DNA from: Nocardioides immobilis
Lineage (GTDB): Bacteria > Actinomycetota > Actinomycetes > Propionibacteriales > Nocardioidaceae
NCBI RefSeq assembly: GCF_003515065.1
Contig: NZ_QXGH01000026.1
Span: forward strand, 1 to 64,000
Length of the DNA stretch: 64,000 bases
Direction: 5' to 3'
Below the pieces are notes generated by a model. It saw only the letters and a list, made by a program, of their open reading frames with translations. It ran no database searches and was not told the DNA's origin. This document shows, in pieces, positions 44,892 through 54,748 of this stretch; positions within the stretch are counted from its first letter, which is position 1; every line of letters starts with the position of its first letter. The position numbers and the translations under genes were made by a program.

Positions 44892-47800
44892 GACTCCCTC
44901 CTGGGCAGTCCCAGCACGAGGCCGACCAGCAGGCCGACACCGACCGCGGCGACCAGGTCGGCGGGGGTCTCGAGGGCCTCCGGCCGGCCCAGCGCGTCGA
45001 GCAGGCCGGACAGCGCGACCAGGACGCCTCCGCCGACCGCGACCTGCGCGAGGACGCGCCGGGTCGAGCAGAGTGCTCCCACGACGAGTCCGGCCAGCGC
45101 GGCCGGTCCGAGGAACAGCAACCCGGCACCGGCAGCGACACCGCACAGGATCCGGCCCGGCGGCTCGGCTGCGGGCCACGGCACCTGCTCCGGCTCCGGG
45201 GGTCGCGGCGAGGAGCGGCGGAGCCGCCGGTAGCCGCCGACGAGCCCGATGACGAGCGCGCCCACCAGCAGCGATCCGCTCACCACCAGCCCGAGCGGCA
45301 GGACCACGTCGTACGTCGTCTGCGGGCGGTAGCGCAGCTCGACCGTGGCCTCCTCCCCCGCCGGCAGCACCCAGCCCTGTTGCCAGCCGTCGACTCGCAC
45401 CGGGGTCAGCTCCTCGCCGTCGACCTCGGCGACCCAGCCCTCGTTGTAGTTCTCGGGCAGCGACAGCAGGGACTCCCCGCCCGCCGCGACGACCGCGGTG
45501 CGCTCGGTGCCGCCCCACTCGGTGATCTCGACCGCCCGCTCGGTCGCCCGCCCAGCGTGCCGAGGCCCCCCAGGCGAGGCCAGCAGGTCGATCACCTCGA
45601 AATCGGCGGTCGGAACGGCGTGCAGCCGGTGCTCGCCCTCCGCGAGGTCGATCTCGACCGGGTCTCCGGTCTCCTTGTCGCACGCCTCGAGCGCGAGCGG
45701 GCTCCCGTTCAGGACGTCGGCCATCGTCCCCGTGACCCGGGTCGCGACCTCCCGTCCGTCGATGCGCAGCACGGGGCCGAGGCCGCAGATCGCGCCGCTC
45801 TCGGTCGCCGGGTCCAGGGGCCGCGTGACGTCGGGCCCGGTCAGCTCGATCTCCGGAACCACGACGTGCGAGGCCGTGGGCGCCTTCTCGAACCGCACCT
45901 GCAGAGTGCGGGTCCGCACCGGCTCGATGCCGACCGCGGTGTCTCCGCCGAGCGGGACCGACTGGGTGCGGCCGCGCGCGGTCACCACGGCGCCCACCGG
46001 GGCCTGCTCGTCCGAGGCGACCGCGATCCCGGTGACGGTGCGGGGCTTGTCCCAGCGGAACGTCAGCGTCGGGTAGAGGTCGCCGTCGTCGGACACCCAG
46101 GCCGTGGTCGGCTGCCCGTCGTAGGCGAACCGTGGCGCGACTCTCGGGTCCTGCCCGAAGGCCGACGAGCCGGTCACCGGCGGCCGGCGCTGGATGAGGT
46201 CGAGCAGACGGGCCGCCTCGGGAGTGCTGCGGGCGACCACGTGCCCGGTCAGCGTGACCTGCTGCGGACCGTCGAGGGTGAACGTCCGGTCCAGGCCGGC
46301 CTTCTCCTCGGCGGAGCGGATCCGGGCGACCTCGCAGTCCGGGGCATCGAGTACGACGAAGCAGGCGCGCCGGCCGGGCGTCGTACTGAACGCCCAGGCG
46401 GCCGAGGCCGGGACGCTGCCGGGCAGGACGAGCGTGCGGTCGGGCGTGAGGCCGTCGACCGAGACCTCACGCAGGCCGACCCGGGCGCCGCGTGCGGCGG
46501 TGGCCGCGGCGACCACGCGGATCTCGACGCTGTCGACCTCGCTGCCGTCGAGCGCGACGACGGCCGGGGCGCCCGACGCGTTCACGTCGACCCGTGCTCG
46601 CTGCGAGCCGGCGACCACCTCGAGCGTCCGGATCGGTGCGACGGCGCGGTCGTCCGCCACCGGCGTGACCGTCACCTCGTGCACCGCCCGGGGAGCGTCG
46701 AAGTCGAGCCGGAGCCACTGCTCGTCGGGGTCGCCGGCGACCGAGCTGACCCACTGGGTGTCGATGTCACCGTCGATCGCGGCCGCGGGACCGGCCTGCA
46801 CCAGCACCGGCCCGTAGTTGTCCGCATAGCCCTGCGCCGAGGACGCGGTGACCGAGGCGAGCCCGTCGTAGTCCGCGACGACCTGGTCGCCGGGCCCGCC
46901 GGGGAAGTCGTGCACGGCGCGGTCCACCCGCCACGGCTCGGTCGCCGTCATCACCGCGGACAGCGACTCGTCGTTGTTGCCGAACGCGCGCTCACGCCGC
47001 TGGTCGCTGTCGGTCACCACCGTGGCCGGCCGGTCCCAGCCCGGCTCCCCCTCGAGCACCGTGGCCACGTCCGGCCCGACGTGCCCGCCGCCCTCCACCG
47101 CGAGCACGCTCTCGGCAGCGCCCCGCACGGTCACCACGTCGTCGACCGGCGTCGTCCGCAGTGGCGGCAGCACCTCGGGCACCGCGAAGACCTCGACCTG
47201 CGCCGCACCGTCGGCGACCTCCCCGAACCCGGCCACCCGCTCGAGGCCGGCCCTGGACAAGGAGACCGCGGCCGCACCCGGGTGCGGCGAGCCGGTCAGC
47301 CCGCGCAGCAGGTCGCGACGGAGGACGACGTGGGTGATCCCGGCGCGCGCCAGCTCACCCACCAGTGCCTCCGTCGCCCGCCCGGTGGCGATCTGCTGGT
47401 CGAGCGCGGCGAGGTAGCGGATCGACTCACCCGGGATCAGCGGTACCTGGCTGCGGCTCACCATCGGCGCGGCGCCGAGGATCGCCAGCGGCTCGTCCAA
47501 CGTCCAGCCCCACTCCTGCTGGGCGAACCGCGAACCCGGGACGACCAGCGCCCGGCCACCGTCGGCACCGCCCGGCGCGTGCTCGGCCAGGTAGGCGCGG
47601 GTCTGGTGCCAGTACGACGGGATCTCGTCCCATCCCGGGGTGCGGGTGTCGCCCTGCAGGAACGGGCGGCCGAGGACGAGCACCACCAGCAGAGGCGCGA
47701 GCAGGATCAGCCGCTCGGCGGACCGGACCCGCGGAGCGCGCGCCACCAGCAGTGCCGTCCCGCGGGCGACGGCGACGCCGAACCCGATCGCCAGCGGCAG

Positions 47801-48904
47801 CCGGACGACCGGGTCGACCTTGTGGACGTTGCGGAAGATCTGGAGAGCGCCGTCGAGCAGGTCGCGGACCACCTCGGCGGTGGGCGCCCCGGCGGCACCC
47901 CCGTGGGCGACGGTCAGGCACCCGACGCCGAGGACGACGGCGAGCATCAGTGGCCGCTTGATCCCGGCGTCCATGAGGACGAGGCCGACGAGGCCGACGC
48001 CGGCGACCACCGCGGCGACCACGACCAGCACCGGGTCGGTCGCCAGGTGGAACGCCGCCGGCCACCACGGCTGGTCGCCGGAGACCAGGTAGGCGATCCA
48101 GGACGAGTCGCCGCGTGCGGCCTCGGACCAGCCGACGAGCGCGGTCGTGTCCCGCGCGCTCTCGACGTACTGGTAGAACGGCGGCGCGTAGCGCGCGAGC
48201 AGCAGCAACGGCAGCGCCCACCACACGCAGCCCGCGCCCACCGCCGCGAACCAGCCGACGGCCGTCCGCGCTGTCGTCAGCCTCCGCCGGACGCCCCAGA
48301 CGACCAGGATCATCGCCAGCGGCAGGCAGGCTGCCGTCTCGACGGCGTTGACGCCGCCCATGCAGACCACGGCTCCGCCGCTGAGGACGGCGGTGCGCAC
48401 CGGGGGCAGCCGTCCCCTCAGGTGCAGGACAACCGCGAGCACCAGCCACGGCATGACCGCGCCGGGCAGGGACTCGCCGGTCTGGACGGCGACCGTGCCC
48501 AGCAGCCGCGGCGAGAACGCGAACACCACCCCGGCCAGCAGGGCGGGAATGTCGTCGAGCCCGATCGCGCGGGCCACCCGCCGCGCACCCTCACACGCGA
48601 CGATCAGCAGCAGCGCCGACCAGAGCCGCTGGCTCACCCAGCCCGGCGAGCCGAGAGCGTCGGCAAGGACGAACCAGGTGCCTTGCGGGAAGAGGTAGCC
48701 GTACGCCTGGTTCTGGAACTCCCCGAAGTTCGACTCCGGGTGCCAGAGCGTGAACGCGCCGGAGAGGAAGCTGCCGGGTCGCTCGGTGAGCTCGGCGCGG
48801 GTGTCGTACGTCGTCGCTCCGGGCTGCTGGACGAGCATCACGACGGTGACGACGGCATAGAGGCACGACGCGATTGCCGCCCCTGTCCGATCCGCTTCCC
48901 GCAC
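44888..48904 (-). CDS. aftD: AftD-like alpha-(1->3)-arabinofuranosyltransferase (DUF3367)
   Basis: 1338 aa, the longest gene here. N-terminal GT-C membrane domain (about 1-420; TYDTRAELTERPGSFL first loop and ALTLWHPESNFGEFQNQAYGYLFP-like region), then a long extracytoplasmic part with discoidin/F5-8C-type carbohydrate-binding modules (about 650-800, AAIDGDIDTQWVSS; again about 930-1010, YDGQPTTAWVSDDGD), and a C-terminal pair of helices. AftD branches arabinan in mycobacteria; in an organism without mycolic acids the acceptor may be another envelope glycan. Lies next to a DUF2613-like gene as in mycobacteria. Confidence 0.85.
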   Translation of the reverse strand: MREADRTGAAIASCLYAVVTVVMLVQQPGATTYDTRAELTERPGSFLSGAFTLWHPESNFGEFQNQAYGYLFPQGTWFVLADALGSPGWVSQRLWSALLLIVACEGARRVARAIGLDDIPALLAGVVFAFSPRLLGTVAVQTGESLPGAVMPWLVLAVVLHLRGRLPPVRTAVLSGGAVVCMGGVNAVETAACLPLAMILVVWGVRRRLTTARTAVGWFAAVGAGCVWWALPLLLLARYAPPFYQYVESARDTTALVGWSEAARGDSSWIAYLVSGDQPWWPAAFHLATDPVLVVVAAVVAGVGLVGLVLMDAGIKRPLMLAVVLGVGCLTVAHGGAAGAPTAEVVRDLLDGALQIFRNVHKVDPVVRLPLAIGFGVAVARGTALLVARAPRVRSAERLILLAPLLVVLVLGRPFLQGDTRTPGWDEIPSYWHQTRAYLAEHAPGGADGGRALVVPGSRFAQQEWGWTLDEPLAILGAAPMVSRSQVPLIPGESIRYLAALDQQIATGRATEALVGELARAGITHVVLRRDLLRGLTGSPHPGAAAVSLSRAGLERVAGFGEVADGAAQVEVFAVPEVLPPLRTTPVDDVVTVRGAAESVLAVEGGGHVGPDVATVLEGEPGWDRPATVVTDSDQRRERAFGNNDESLSAVMTATEPWRVDRAVHDFPGGPGDQVVADYDGLASVTASSAQGYADNYGPVLVQAGPAAAIDGDIDTQWVSSVAGDPDEQWLRLDFDAPRAVHEVTVTPVADDRAVAPIRTLEVVAGSQRARVDVNASGAPAVVALDGSEVDSVEIRVVAAATAARGARVGLREVSVDGLTPDRTLVLPGSVPASAAWAFSTTPGRRACFVVLDAPDCEVARIRSAEEKAGLDRTFTLDGPQQVTLTGHVVARSTPEAARLLDLIQRRPPVTGSSAFGQDPRVAPRFAYDGQPTTAWVSDDGDLYPTLTFRWDKPRTVTGIAVASDEQAPVGAVVTARGRTQSVPLGGDTAVGIEPVRTRTLQVRFEKAPTASHVVVPEIELTGPDVTRPLDPATESGAICGLGPVLRIDGREVATRVTGTMADVLNGSPLALEACDKETGDPVEIDLAEGEHRLHAVPTADFEVIDLLASPGGPRHAGRATERAVEITEWGGTERTAVVAAGGESLLSLPENYNEGWVAEVDGEELTPVRVDGWQQGWVLPAGEEATVELRYRPQTTYDVVLPLGLVVSGSLLVGALVIGLVGGYRRLRRSSPRPPEPEQVPWPAAEPPGRILCGVAAGAGLLFLGPAALAGLVVGALCSTRRVLAQVAVGGGVLVALSGLLDALGRPEALETPADLVAAVGVGLLVGLVLGLPRRES

Positions 48905-48949
48905 GCGTGCTCCCTCCTGGCCGGGGCAACCCTATTCCGCAGCTCCGTC

Positions 48950-48955
48950 TACTCT
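48950..48955 (+). promoter_or_regulatory. Candidate -10 element of the flippase gene
   Basis: TACTCT ends 6 nt before the GTG at 48962, fixing the start over longer in-frame alternatives. Confidence 0.5.
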
Positions 48956-48961
48956 CGGATC

Positions 48962-50251
48962 GTGACGAGCACGGTCGACCGCACGCGCTCCGGGGACGCC
49001 GGCTCCCCGTCGGCGGGCCGCTCGCGGTTGGTCAAGGTGCTGCGCAGCAGTGCCGGGATCGCGATCGCGATGGCCGTCATGAACATCGGCACGTACGCCT
49101 TCCAGATGGTCGCCGCACGGCTGCTCGGCCCGAGTCAGTACGGCGCAGTCGCGGGCATGATGGCGCTGCTGATGGTGCTCTCGGTCGTGCAGCTCGGCCT
49201 GCAGGCGACCGCGGCCCGCCGGATCGCCGCCGCTCCCGCCGACGTCGCGGCGATCGAGCAGACCATCCTCACCACGACCTGGCGCGCCGCCCTCCTGCTG
49301 GGCGCGGTCGCCGTTGCCGCGTCACCAGCGGTCGCGTGGCTGTTGCGCCTGGACGGCCTCCTGCCCGCGGTGCTGCTCGGCATGTGCGTGGTCCCGGTGA
49401 CAGTCATGGGCGGCCAGGCGGGCGTGCTGCAGGGCGAGCGCCGCTGGTTGCCGCTGAGCCTGGTCTACCTCTCGGTCGGCGTCCCGCGGGTGCTGCTCGG
49501 CGGCGGCTGCCTGTTGATCGCGGCGACCGAGACGAGCGCGATGGTCGGTGTGCTCGCCGCCTCCTGGCTGCCGGTCCTCATCGGCAGCTGGACGCTCCGC
49601 AACCGCACGCACGACGCGATCGTCACCGCGCACGACCGCGAGGTCCGCCGCGACGTCCGCCGTGAGACCTACGGCAGCTCCGCGGCGCTGCTCGCGTTCG
49701 TCGCCCTCTCGAACCTCGACGTGGTCGTCGCCCGCAACGTCCTCGACGACCACCTGGCCGGCCTCTACGCAGGCGGCCTGATCGTCACCAAGGCCGTGCT
49801 GTTCCTGCCGCAGTTCGCCGTCGTCATCCTGTTCCCGTCGATGTCCACCGCCGGCGAGAGCCGGGCGGCTGTCCTGCGCGGGCTGGCGTTCCTGACCGGG
49901 ATCGGCGTGGCCTGCGTCGCCGGCGCGTACCTGCTGAGCGACCTCGCCCTGGTCTTCATCGGCGGCGACGAGTACGACGACGTGCAGGGCAGGCTGTGGC
50001 TCTTCGCGGCCCTCGGCGGGCTGCTGGCCGTGCTGCAGCTGCTCGTCTACGCCGGCCTCGCCAAGCGCGGCCGCTGGACGAAGTACTTCGTCACGCTCGG
50101 CGTGATCGCGATGCTCGCCGCGGGTGCCCTCGCCTCGACGGTGACCGGCCTCGCCGTCACCGTCGCCGTGGTCGACATGACCGTCGTCGCACTGCTCGTC
50201 GCGCTCCAGGTGTTCCGCGGCAGGAAGGGCACGGAGACGCTCGAGGAATGA
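48962..50251 (+). CDS. Polysaccharide flippase (Wzx/MurJ-like, MOP superfamily)
   Basis: 429 aa with about 12 membrane helices; MNIGTYAFQMVAARLLGPSQYGAVAGM at 30-55 is typical of polysaccharide-biosynthesis flippases, which move lipid-linked oligosaccharides across the membrane. Divergent from aftD, so it probably exports the precursor used by this locus. The reading frame is open far upstream but only as the complement of aftD. Confidence 0.85.
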   Translation: MTSTVDRTRSGDAGSPSAGRSRLVKVLRSSAGIAIAMAVMNIGTYAFQMVAARLLGPSQYGAVAGMMALLMVLSVVQLGLQATAARRIAAAPADVAAIEQTILTTTWRAALLLGAVAVAASPAVAWLLRLDGLLPAVLLGMCVVPVTVMGGQAGVLQGERRWLPLSLVYLSVGVPRVLLGGGCLLIAATETSAMVGVLAASWLPVLIGSWTLRNRTHDAIVTAHDREVRRDVRRETYGSSAALLAFVALSNLDVVVARNVLDDHLAGLYAGGLIVTKAVLFLPQFAVVILFPSMSTAGESRAAVLRGLAFLTGIGVACVAGAYLLSDLALVFIGGDEYDDVQGRLWLFAALGGLLAVLQLLVYAGLAKRGRWTKYFVTLGVIAMLAAGALASTVTGLAVTVAVVDMTVVALLVALQVFRGRKGTETLEE

Positions 50252-50334
50252 CCGGGCTGTGCGGCGAACATTTTCCTCGCCACGCCCACACCCCGGTGCG
50301 ACGATGGAACCCTCCCAACCCAAGGGGGTGCCGC

Positions 50335-50769
50335 ATGCTCCAGAGACTGTCCGTGGCCATCGGGCTCGCGCTCGCCGCCGTACTGCTGTCCCCGGCCTCG
50401 GCGCACGCCGACGACCAGATCACGATCACGATCGCCAAGCACGCCCGGCTGACGGCCGACGGCAGCGTGGTGATCCGGGCTTTCGTCCGGTGCGGACCTC
50501 TGCCGGGCGCCGAGGACTTCCAGGAGGTCCACGCCGGCATCGCTCAGCCGCGCACCGGCGCCGGCGGCGAGGGCGGGCTGGACGGCACGGTCGTCTGCGA
50601 CGGCGTCGAGCGCGCGCACACCGCCCGCTTCTCGCCGCTCGACCAGTCGTTCCGGCCGGGTCCGGCCCGCGCGAACGTCTCGATGATCGCCTGCCGGCTG
50701 GTCGGCGACGACCAGGTCTGCTTCACCGACTCCGAGTCGCGCCGCGTGATCATCGCCCGCCGCCGCTGA
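50335..50769 (+). CDS. Small secreted protein, function unknown
   Basis: 144 aa. Clear signal peptide (1-26; LALAAVLLSPASAHA). The mature part is beta-rich with three Cys (RCGPLPG, TVVCDG, MIACRLVGDDQVC). I do not recognise the family. AAGGGGG ribosome-binding site before ATG 50335. Between the flippase and polA. Confidence 0.72.
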   Translation: MLQRLSVAIGLALAAVLLSPASAHADDQITITIAKHARLTADGSVVIRAFVRCGPLPGAEDFQEVHAGIAQPRTGAGGEGGLDGTVVCDGVERAHTARFSPLDQSFRPGPARANVSMIACRLVGDDQVCFTDSESRRVIIARRR

Positions 50770-50776
50770 TCCAGCG

Positions 50777-53485
50777 TCAGTGCGCTGCCTCGTGCCAGCT
50801 CGCGCCGGTGCCGACCGAGACGTCGAGCGGGACCGCGAGGTCGGCCGCGCCGCCCATGCGCTCGCGGACCGCGGCCTCGAGCACGTCCCGCTCCCCCGGC
50901 GCGACCTCGAACACGAGCTCGTCGTGGACCTGGAGCAGCATCCGTGACCGAAGGCCCTGCTCGTCGATCGCCCGCTGCGTCTGCAGCATGGCGACCTTGA
51001 TCAGGTCTGCGGCGGATCCCTGGATCGGGGCGTTGAGCGCCATCCGCTCGGCCATCTCCCGTTGCATCCGGTTGTCGCTGGTGAGGTTGGGGAGATAGCG
51101 ACGGCGGCCCATGATGGTCTCGGTGAAGCCGGTGCTGCGCGCCTCGACGACGACCCCGGCCAGGTAGTCGCGGATGCCGCCGAAGGTCTCGAAGTACTCG
51201 TCCATCAGGCCGCGGGCCTCACCCGGCTCGATGCCGAGCTGCTGGGAGAGGCCGAACGCGGACAGGCCGTAGGCGAGGCCGTAGTTCATCGCCTTGATCT
51301 TCGCGCGCATCTCGAGGGTGACCTCGTCGGCCGGTACGTCGAACACCCTCGCGGCGGTGATCGAGTGGAAGTCGCTGCCCGAGCGGAACGCCTCGATCAG
51401 CAGCTTGTCCTCCGACAGGTGCGCCATGATCCGCATCTCGATCTGGCTGTAGTCGGCGGTCATCAGTGACTCGTAGCCGCTCCCGACCACGAAGCCCTCG
51501 CGGATCCGGCGCCCCTCCTCCGTGCGGATCGGGATGTTCTGCAGGTTGGGCTCGGTGCTCGAGAGTCGCCCGGTCGCGGCGATCATCTGGTTGAACGTGG
51601 TGTGGATCCGGCCGTCGGGCTGGACGGTCTTGAGCAGGCCCTCGATGGTCTGCCGCAGCCGGATGACGTCGCGGTGCCGCAGCAGGTGGAGCAGGAACGG
51701 GTGCTCGGTCTTGGCGTAGAGACCCTGGAGCGCGTCGGCGTCGGTCGTGTAGCCCGTCTTGGTGCGCTTGGTCTTCGGCATCCCGAGCTCGTCGAAGAGC
51801 ACGACCTGCAGCTGCTTCGGCGAGCCGAGGTTGATCTCCTTGCCGATCACCGCGAACGCCTCTTCCGCGGCGTTGCGCACCTCGTCGCCGAAGTGCTGCT
51901 CGAGGGAGGTGAGGTGGTCGATGTCGACGGCGATGCCGGTCTGCTCCATCCGGGCGAGCAGGTGCACCAGCGGCAGCTCGACGTCGGTCAGCAGCCTCGA
52001 GCCGCCGGCGCGCTCCAGCTCCCCCTCGAGCGCCTTCGACAGGTCGATCACCGCCCGGGCGTAGAGCATCGCCGTCGAGGCCGCGTCGGAGCCGCCGTCG
52101 GCGTCGAAGAGGGCGCCCTGGTCGCTGTCGGCCTCACCCTTGAGCTCACGCCGCAGATAAGCCAGCGTCAGGTCGGCGAGGTCGTAGGAGCGCTGGTCCG
52201 GACGCGCGAGGTACGCCGTGAGGGCGGTGTCGCTCACGACGCCGGCCAGCGTCCACCCCTGCGCCGCGAGGGCGAGCTCGGGGCCCTTCGCGTCGTGCAG
52301 CACCTTGGGACGGTTCGGGTCGGCCAGCCATCCCGCGAGAGCGGCCTCGTCGTCGGCGCCGAGCCCGGCCACGTCGACGTACGCCGCCTGGCCGTCGGCG
52401 ACCGCGAACCCGAGGCCGTCGACGGCGCCGGTGCCGGCGGCCCAGCTGCCGCGGACGTGGAGCCCGACCACCTGGTCGTCGAGGCCGAGGCCCTCGAGGA
52501 ACGCAGCGACCTCGCCCTCGCCGAGGGTGCGCCCGGCCAGCTCGAAGCCGCCCTCCTCGATCGGCTCCTCGCCCGCCAGGGTCTCGATCGTGCGGGTGCG
52601 AAGCTCGCCGCGGAACTCCAGCTCGTCGAAGAGCGCGAGCGCAGCCTGGCGGTCCCAGGGCTGGAGCGCCATCTCGGACGGCCGCACCCCCAGGTCGAGG
52701 TCGGTCACCAGCGCATTGAGCCTGCGGTTGCGGATCACGTCGCCGAGGTGCTCACGGAGTGCCTCGCCCTTCTTGCCGGTGATCTCGTCGGCGTGCGCGA
52801 TCACGTTGTCGAGACCGTCGTAGGTGTTGAGCCACTTCGCGGCGAAGCCCTGGCCGACCCCGGGCACGCCCGGCAGGTTGTCGGAGGTCTCGCCCACGAT
52901 CGCGGCGAGCTCGGGGTAGCGCTCCGGCGGCACGCCGTACTTCTCCAGGACGGCATCCGGGGTCATCCGGGCCAGGTCGGACACCCCGCGCATCGGGTAG
53001 AGCACCGTCGACCGGTCGGTCACCAGCTGCAGCGAGTCGCGGTCGCCGGTGAGGATGAGAACTTCAAAGCCGTCGGTCCCTGCATCATCGGCGGCGAGCG
53101 CCTGGGTGACCAGGGTCGCGATGATGTCGTCGGCCTCGTAGCCGTCGGCCTTGAGGTAGGGGATCGAGAACGCGTCGAGCACCCGCTCGATCAGCGGCAG
53201 CTGGCTGCTGAACTCGGTCGGCGTCTTGTTGCGCTTGGCCTTGTACTCGGAGTACTCCGCGAGCCGGAACGTCTGGCGCGAGATGTCGAAGGCCACCGCG
53301 ACGTGGGTCGGCCGCTCGTCGCGCAGCACGTTGACGAGCATCGAGGTGAATCCGTAGACAGCATTGGTGTTCTGCCCCGTGGCGGTCGAGAAGTTCTCGA
53401 CCGGGAGGGCGAAGAACGCTCGGTAGGCCAGGGAGTGGCCGTCGAGGAGCAGCAGGCGCGGACGAACGGCGGAAGCTTCGGGCAC
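50777..53485 (-). CDS. polA: DNA polymerase I
   Basis: 902 aa. N-terminal 5'-3' exonuclease (about 1-300; LLLDGHSLAYRAFFAL, GDRDSLQLV, GVPGVGQGFAAKWL); a central domain (about 320-480) with the 3'-5' exonuclease fold but without the DxE metal motif, as in mycobacterial PolA, so no proofreading; and the polymerase domain with MTADYSQIEMRIMAH, KAMNYGLAYGLS and LLQVHDELVFE. Starts at GTG/ATG 53485. Confidence 0.96.
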   Translation of the reverse strand: MPEASAVRPRLLLLDGHSLAYRAFFALPVENFSTATGQNTNAVYGFTSMLVNVLRDERPTHVAVAFDISRQTFRLAEYSEYKAKRNKTPTEFSSQLPLIERVLDAFSIPYLKADGYEADDIIATLVTQALAADDAGTDGFEVLILTGDRDSLQLVTDRSTVLYPMRGVSDLARMTPDAVLEKYGVPPERYPELAAIVGETSDNLPGVPGVGQGFAAKWLNTYDGLDNVIAHADEITGKKGEALREHLGDVIRNRRLNALVTDLDLGVRPSEMALQPWDRQAALALFDELEFRGELRTRTIETLAGEEPIEEGGFELAGRTLGEGEVAAFLEGLGLDDQVVGLHVRGSWAAGTGAVDGLGFAVADGQAAYVDVAGLGADDEAALAGWLADPNRPKVLHDAKGPELALAAQGWTLAGVVSDTALTAYLARPDQRSYDLADLTLAYLRRELKGEADSDQGALFDADGGSDAASTAMLYARAVIDLSKALEGELERAGGSRLLTDVELPLVHLLARMEQTGIAVDIDHLTSLEQHFGDEVRNAAEEAFAVIGKEINLGSPKQLQVVLFDELGMPKTKRTKTGYTTDADALQGLYAKTEHPFLLHLLRHRDVIRLRQTIEGLLKTVQPDGRIHTTFNQMIAATGRLSSTEPNLQNIPIRTEEGRRIREGFVVGSGYESLMTADYSQIEMRIMAHLSEDKLLIEAFRSGSDFHSITAARVFDVPADEVTLEMRAKIKAMNYGLAYGLSAFGLSQQLGIEPGEARGLMDEYFETFGGIRDYLAGVVVEARSTGFTETIMGRRRYLPNLTSDNRMQREMAERMALNAPIQGSAADLIKVAMLQTQRAIDEQGLRSRMLLQVHDELVFEVAPGERDVLEAAVRERMGGAADLAVPLDVSVGTGASWHEAAH

Positions 53486-53527
53486 CCGACGACTCTAGCC
53501 GTGGCCACGGACAGCAGAATGGTGCCC

Positions 53528-53914
53528 ATGACCTCCGATCACATGGGCGCCCTCAACGAGAAGCTCGGCGTCCAGCTCCTCGAGATCTCGGCCGAACGAA
53601 TGGTCGGGACGATGCCGGTCGAGGGCAACACCCAGCCCTACGGGCTGCTCCACGGCGGCGCCTCGGTGGCGCTCGCCGAGACGCTCGGCTCGACCGGGGC
53701 GATGGTCCACGCCGAGCAGTACGGCAAGATCCCGGTCGGCGTCGACATCAACGCCACCCACCACCGTTCGGCCACGTCCGGCACCGTCACCGGAACTGCG
53801 ACCGCGATCCACCTGGGCCGCACCAGCGCTGCGTACGAGGTCGTCATCACCGACGAGCGCGGCAAGCGCCTGTGCACCTCGCGCATCACCTGCGCGTTGA
53901 TCGACCCCCGCTGA
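53528..53914 (+). CDS. PaaI-type hotdog thioesterase
   Basis: 128 aa single hotdog domain; YGLLHGGASVALAETLGS carries the family HGG motif and the helix Glu/Thr positions. Hydrolyses aryl- or acyl-CoA thioesters; related proteins act on DHNA-CoA in menaquinone synthesis. An in-frame ATG at 53519 is an alternative start. Divergent from polA. Confidence 0.87.
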   Translation: MTSDHMGALNEKLGVQLLEISAERMVGTMPVEGNTQPYGLLHGGASVALAETLGSTGAMVHAEQYGKIPVGVDINATHHRSATSGTVTGTATAIHLGRTSAAYEVVITDERGKRLCTSRITCALIDPR

Positions 53915-53916
53915 CG

Positions 53917-53952
53917 GAGCTGGCCGAGCTGGCCGAGCTGGCCGAGCTGGCC
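53917..53952. repeat. Four copies of a 9-bp tandem repeat
   Basis: GAGCTGGCC repeated four times without interruption, beginning 3 bp after the thioesterase stop, followed by a degenerate GAGCGGACC. Slippage-prone; lies between convergent genes. Confidence 0.85.
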
Positions 53953-53962
53953 GAGCGGACCG

Positions 53963-54541
53963 TCAGTCCGGGAAGGGGACCTGGACCTGCGCCGCGCGGG
54001 CCCGCCGCTGGTTGCGCCGCGCGACCAGCACCCGAGGCGTGCTGCGCCCGGACCCGGGTGCGGGCGGCGTGAGCCGGCTCCGTACGACGGAGGTGGGTGC
54101 CAGCCGGAGCGTCGCCACGGGCGCCAGCGCGAGCCGCGCCATGAACCGGTTGGCGTCGCGGGCGGTCGCCGGTACAGCGGTGGTCACGTGCAGGACGCCG
54201 TTCTCCTCGGCGAACGCGACGGACGCCTCCATCAGGGCCCGACCCACGCCACGGCGGCGGAGGTGGTCGAAGACCCGTGGCTGGATCGACTGCACGCAGG
54301 GATCCAGGTTGATCGGTGACACCGTCGTCAGCCGCAGGTAGACGGCGCCCGCCAGCTCGCCGTCGAGGTCGACGACGATGAAGCGGTGCTCGGGGGACTC
54401 GGCCGCAGCCTTGATGACGAGCTCCAGGTCGGCGATCTGCTCGGCCCGGTCGACGCGCCGCAGCACGTCGCTCCAGAGCTCAGCGAGGACCGGCGCGTCC
54501 TCGCGCTGAGCGATCCTGGGCGTCAAGCTGAAGCGGCTCAT
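53963..54541 (-). CDS. GNAT-family N-acetyltransferase
   Basis: 192 aa. The acetyl-CoA loop is RRRGVGRALMEASVAFAEENG at about 112-132 (key R-x2-G-x-G/A), with a preceding strand LAGAVYLRL. The C-terminal 45 residues are basic and Arg-rich, beyond the usual domain. Substrate unknown. ATG 54541. Confidence 0.82.
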   Translation of the reverse strand: MSRFSLTPRIAQREDAPVLAELWSDVLRRVDRAEQIADLELVIKAAAESPEHRFIVVDLDGELAGAVYLRLTTVSPINLDPCVQSIQPRVFDHLRRRGVGRALMEASVAFAEENGVLHVTTAVPATARDANRFMARLALAPVATLRLAPTSVVRSRLTPPAPGSGRSTPRVLVARRNQRRARAAQVQVPFPD

Positions 54542-54748
54542 CCCGTCTCCCCCTCCTGGTGGGGGACACCCTACGCCTGGATCGCGTCGCGACGACAGGC
54601 GTGGCATCGTGTCCCCAACCCTGGTAGGGGCGGCATTTTGTTCCCGTGTCGTTACCCGCCGCGGCGTGCCCTACGGTCGGATCACTAATAACGTTCGGCT
54701 GTCGACGCCAAAGAATCGACTGCCGGAGGGCGGCAGGACAGGAGATCC

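Noticed and set aside
45380..50251. 1623-codon open frame on the plus strand
   Set aside because: Its first 1190 codons are the complement of aftD, low-complexity Arg/Asp/Gly-rich sequence typical of antisense frames in GC-rich DNA. Only the part from 48962 is a gene.
53917..53952. Functional regulatory repeat
   Set aside because: Four identical 9-bp units between convergent gene ends are most simply replication slippage; no dyad or promoter feature accompanies them.
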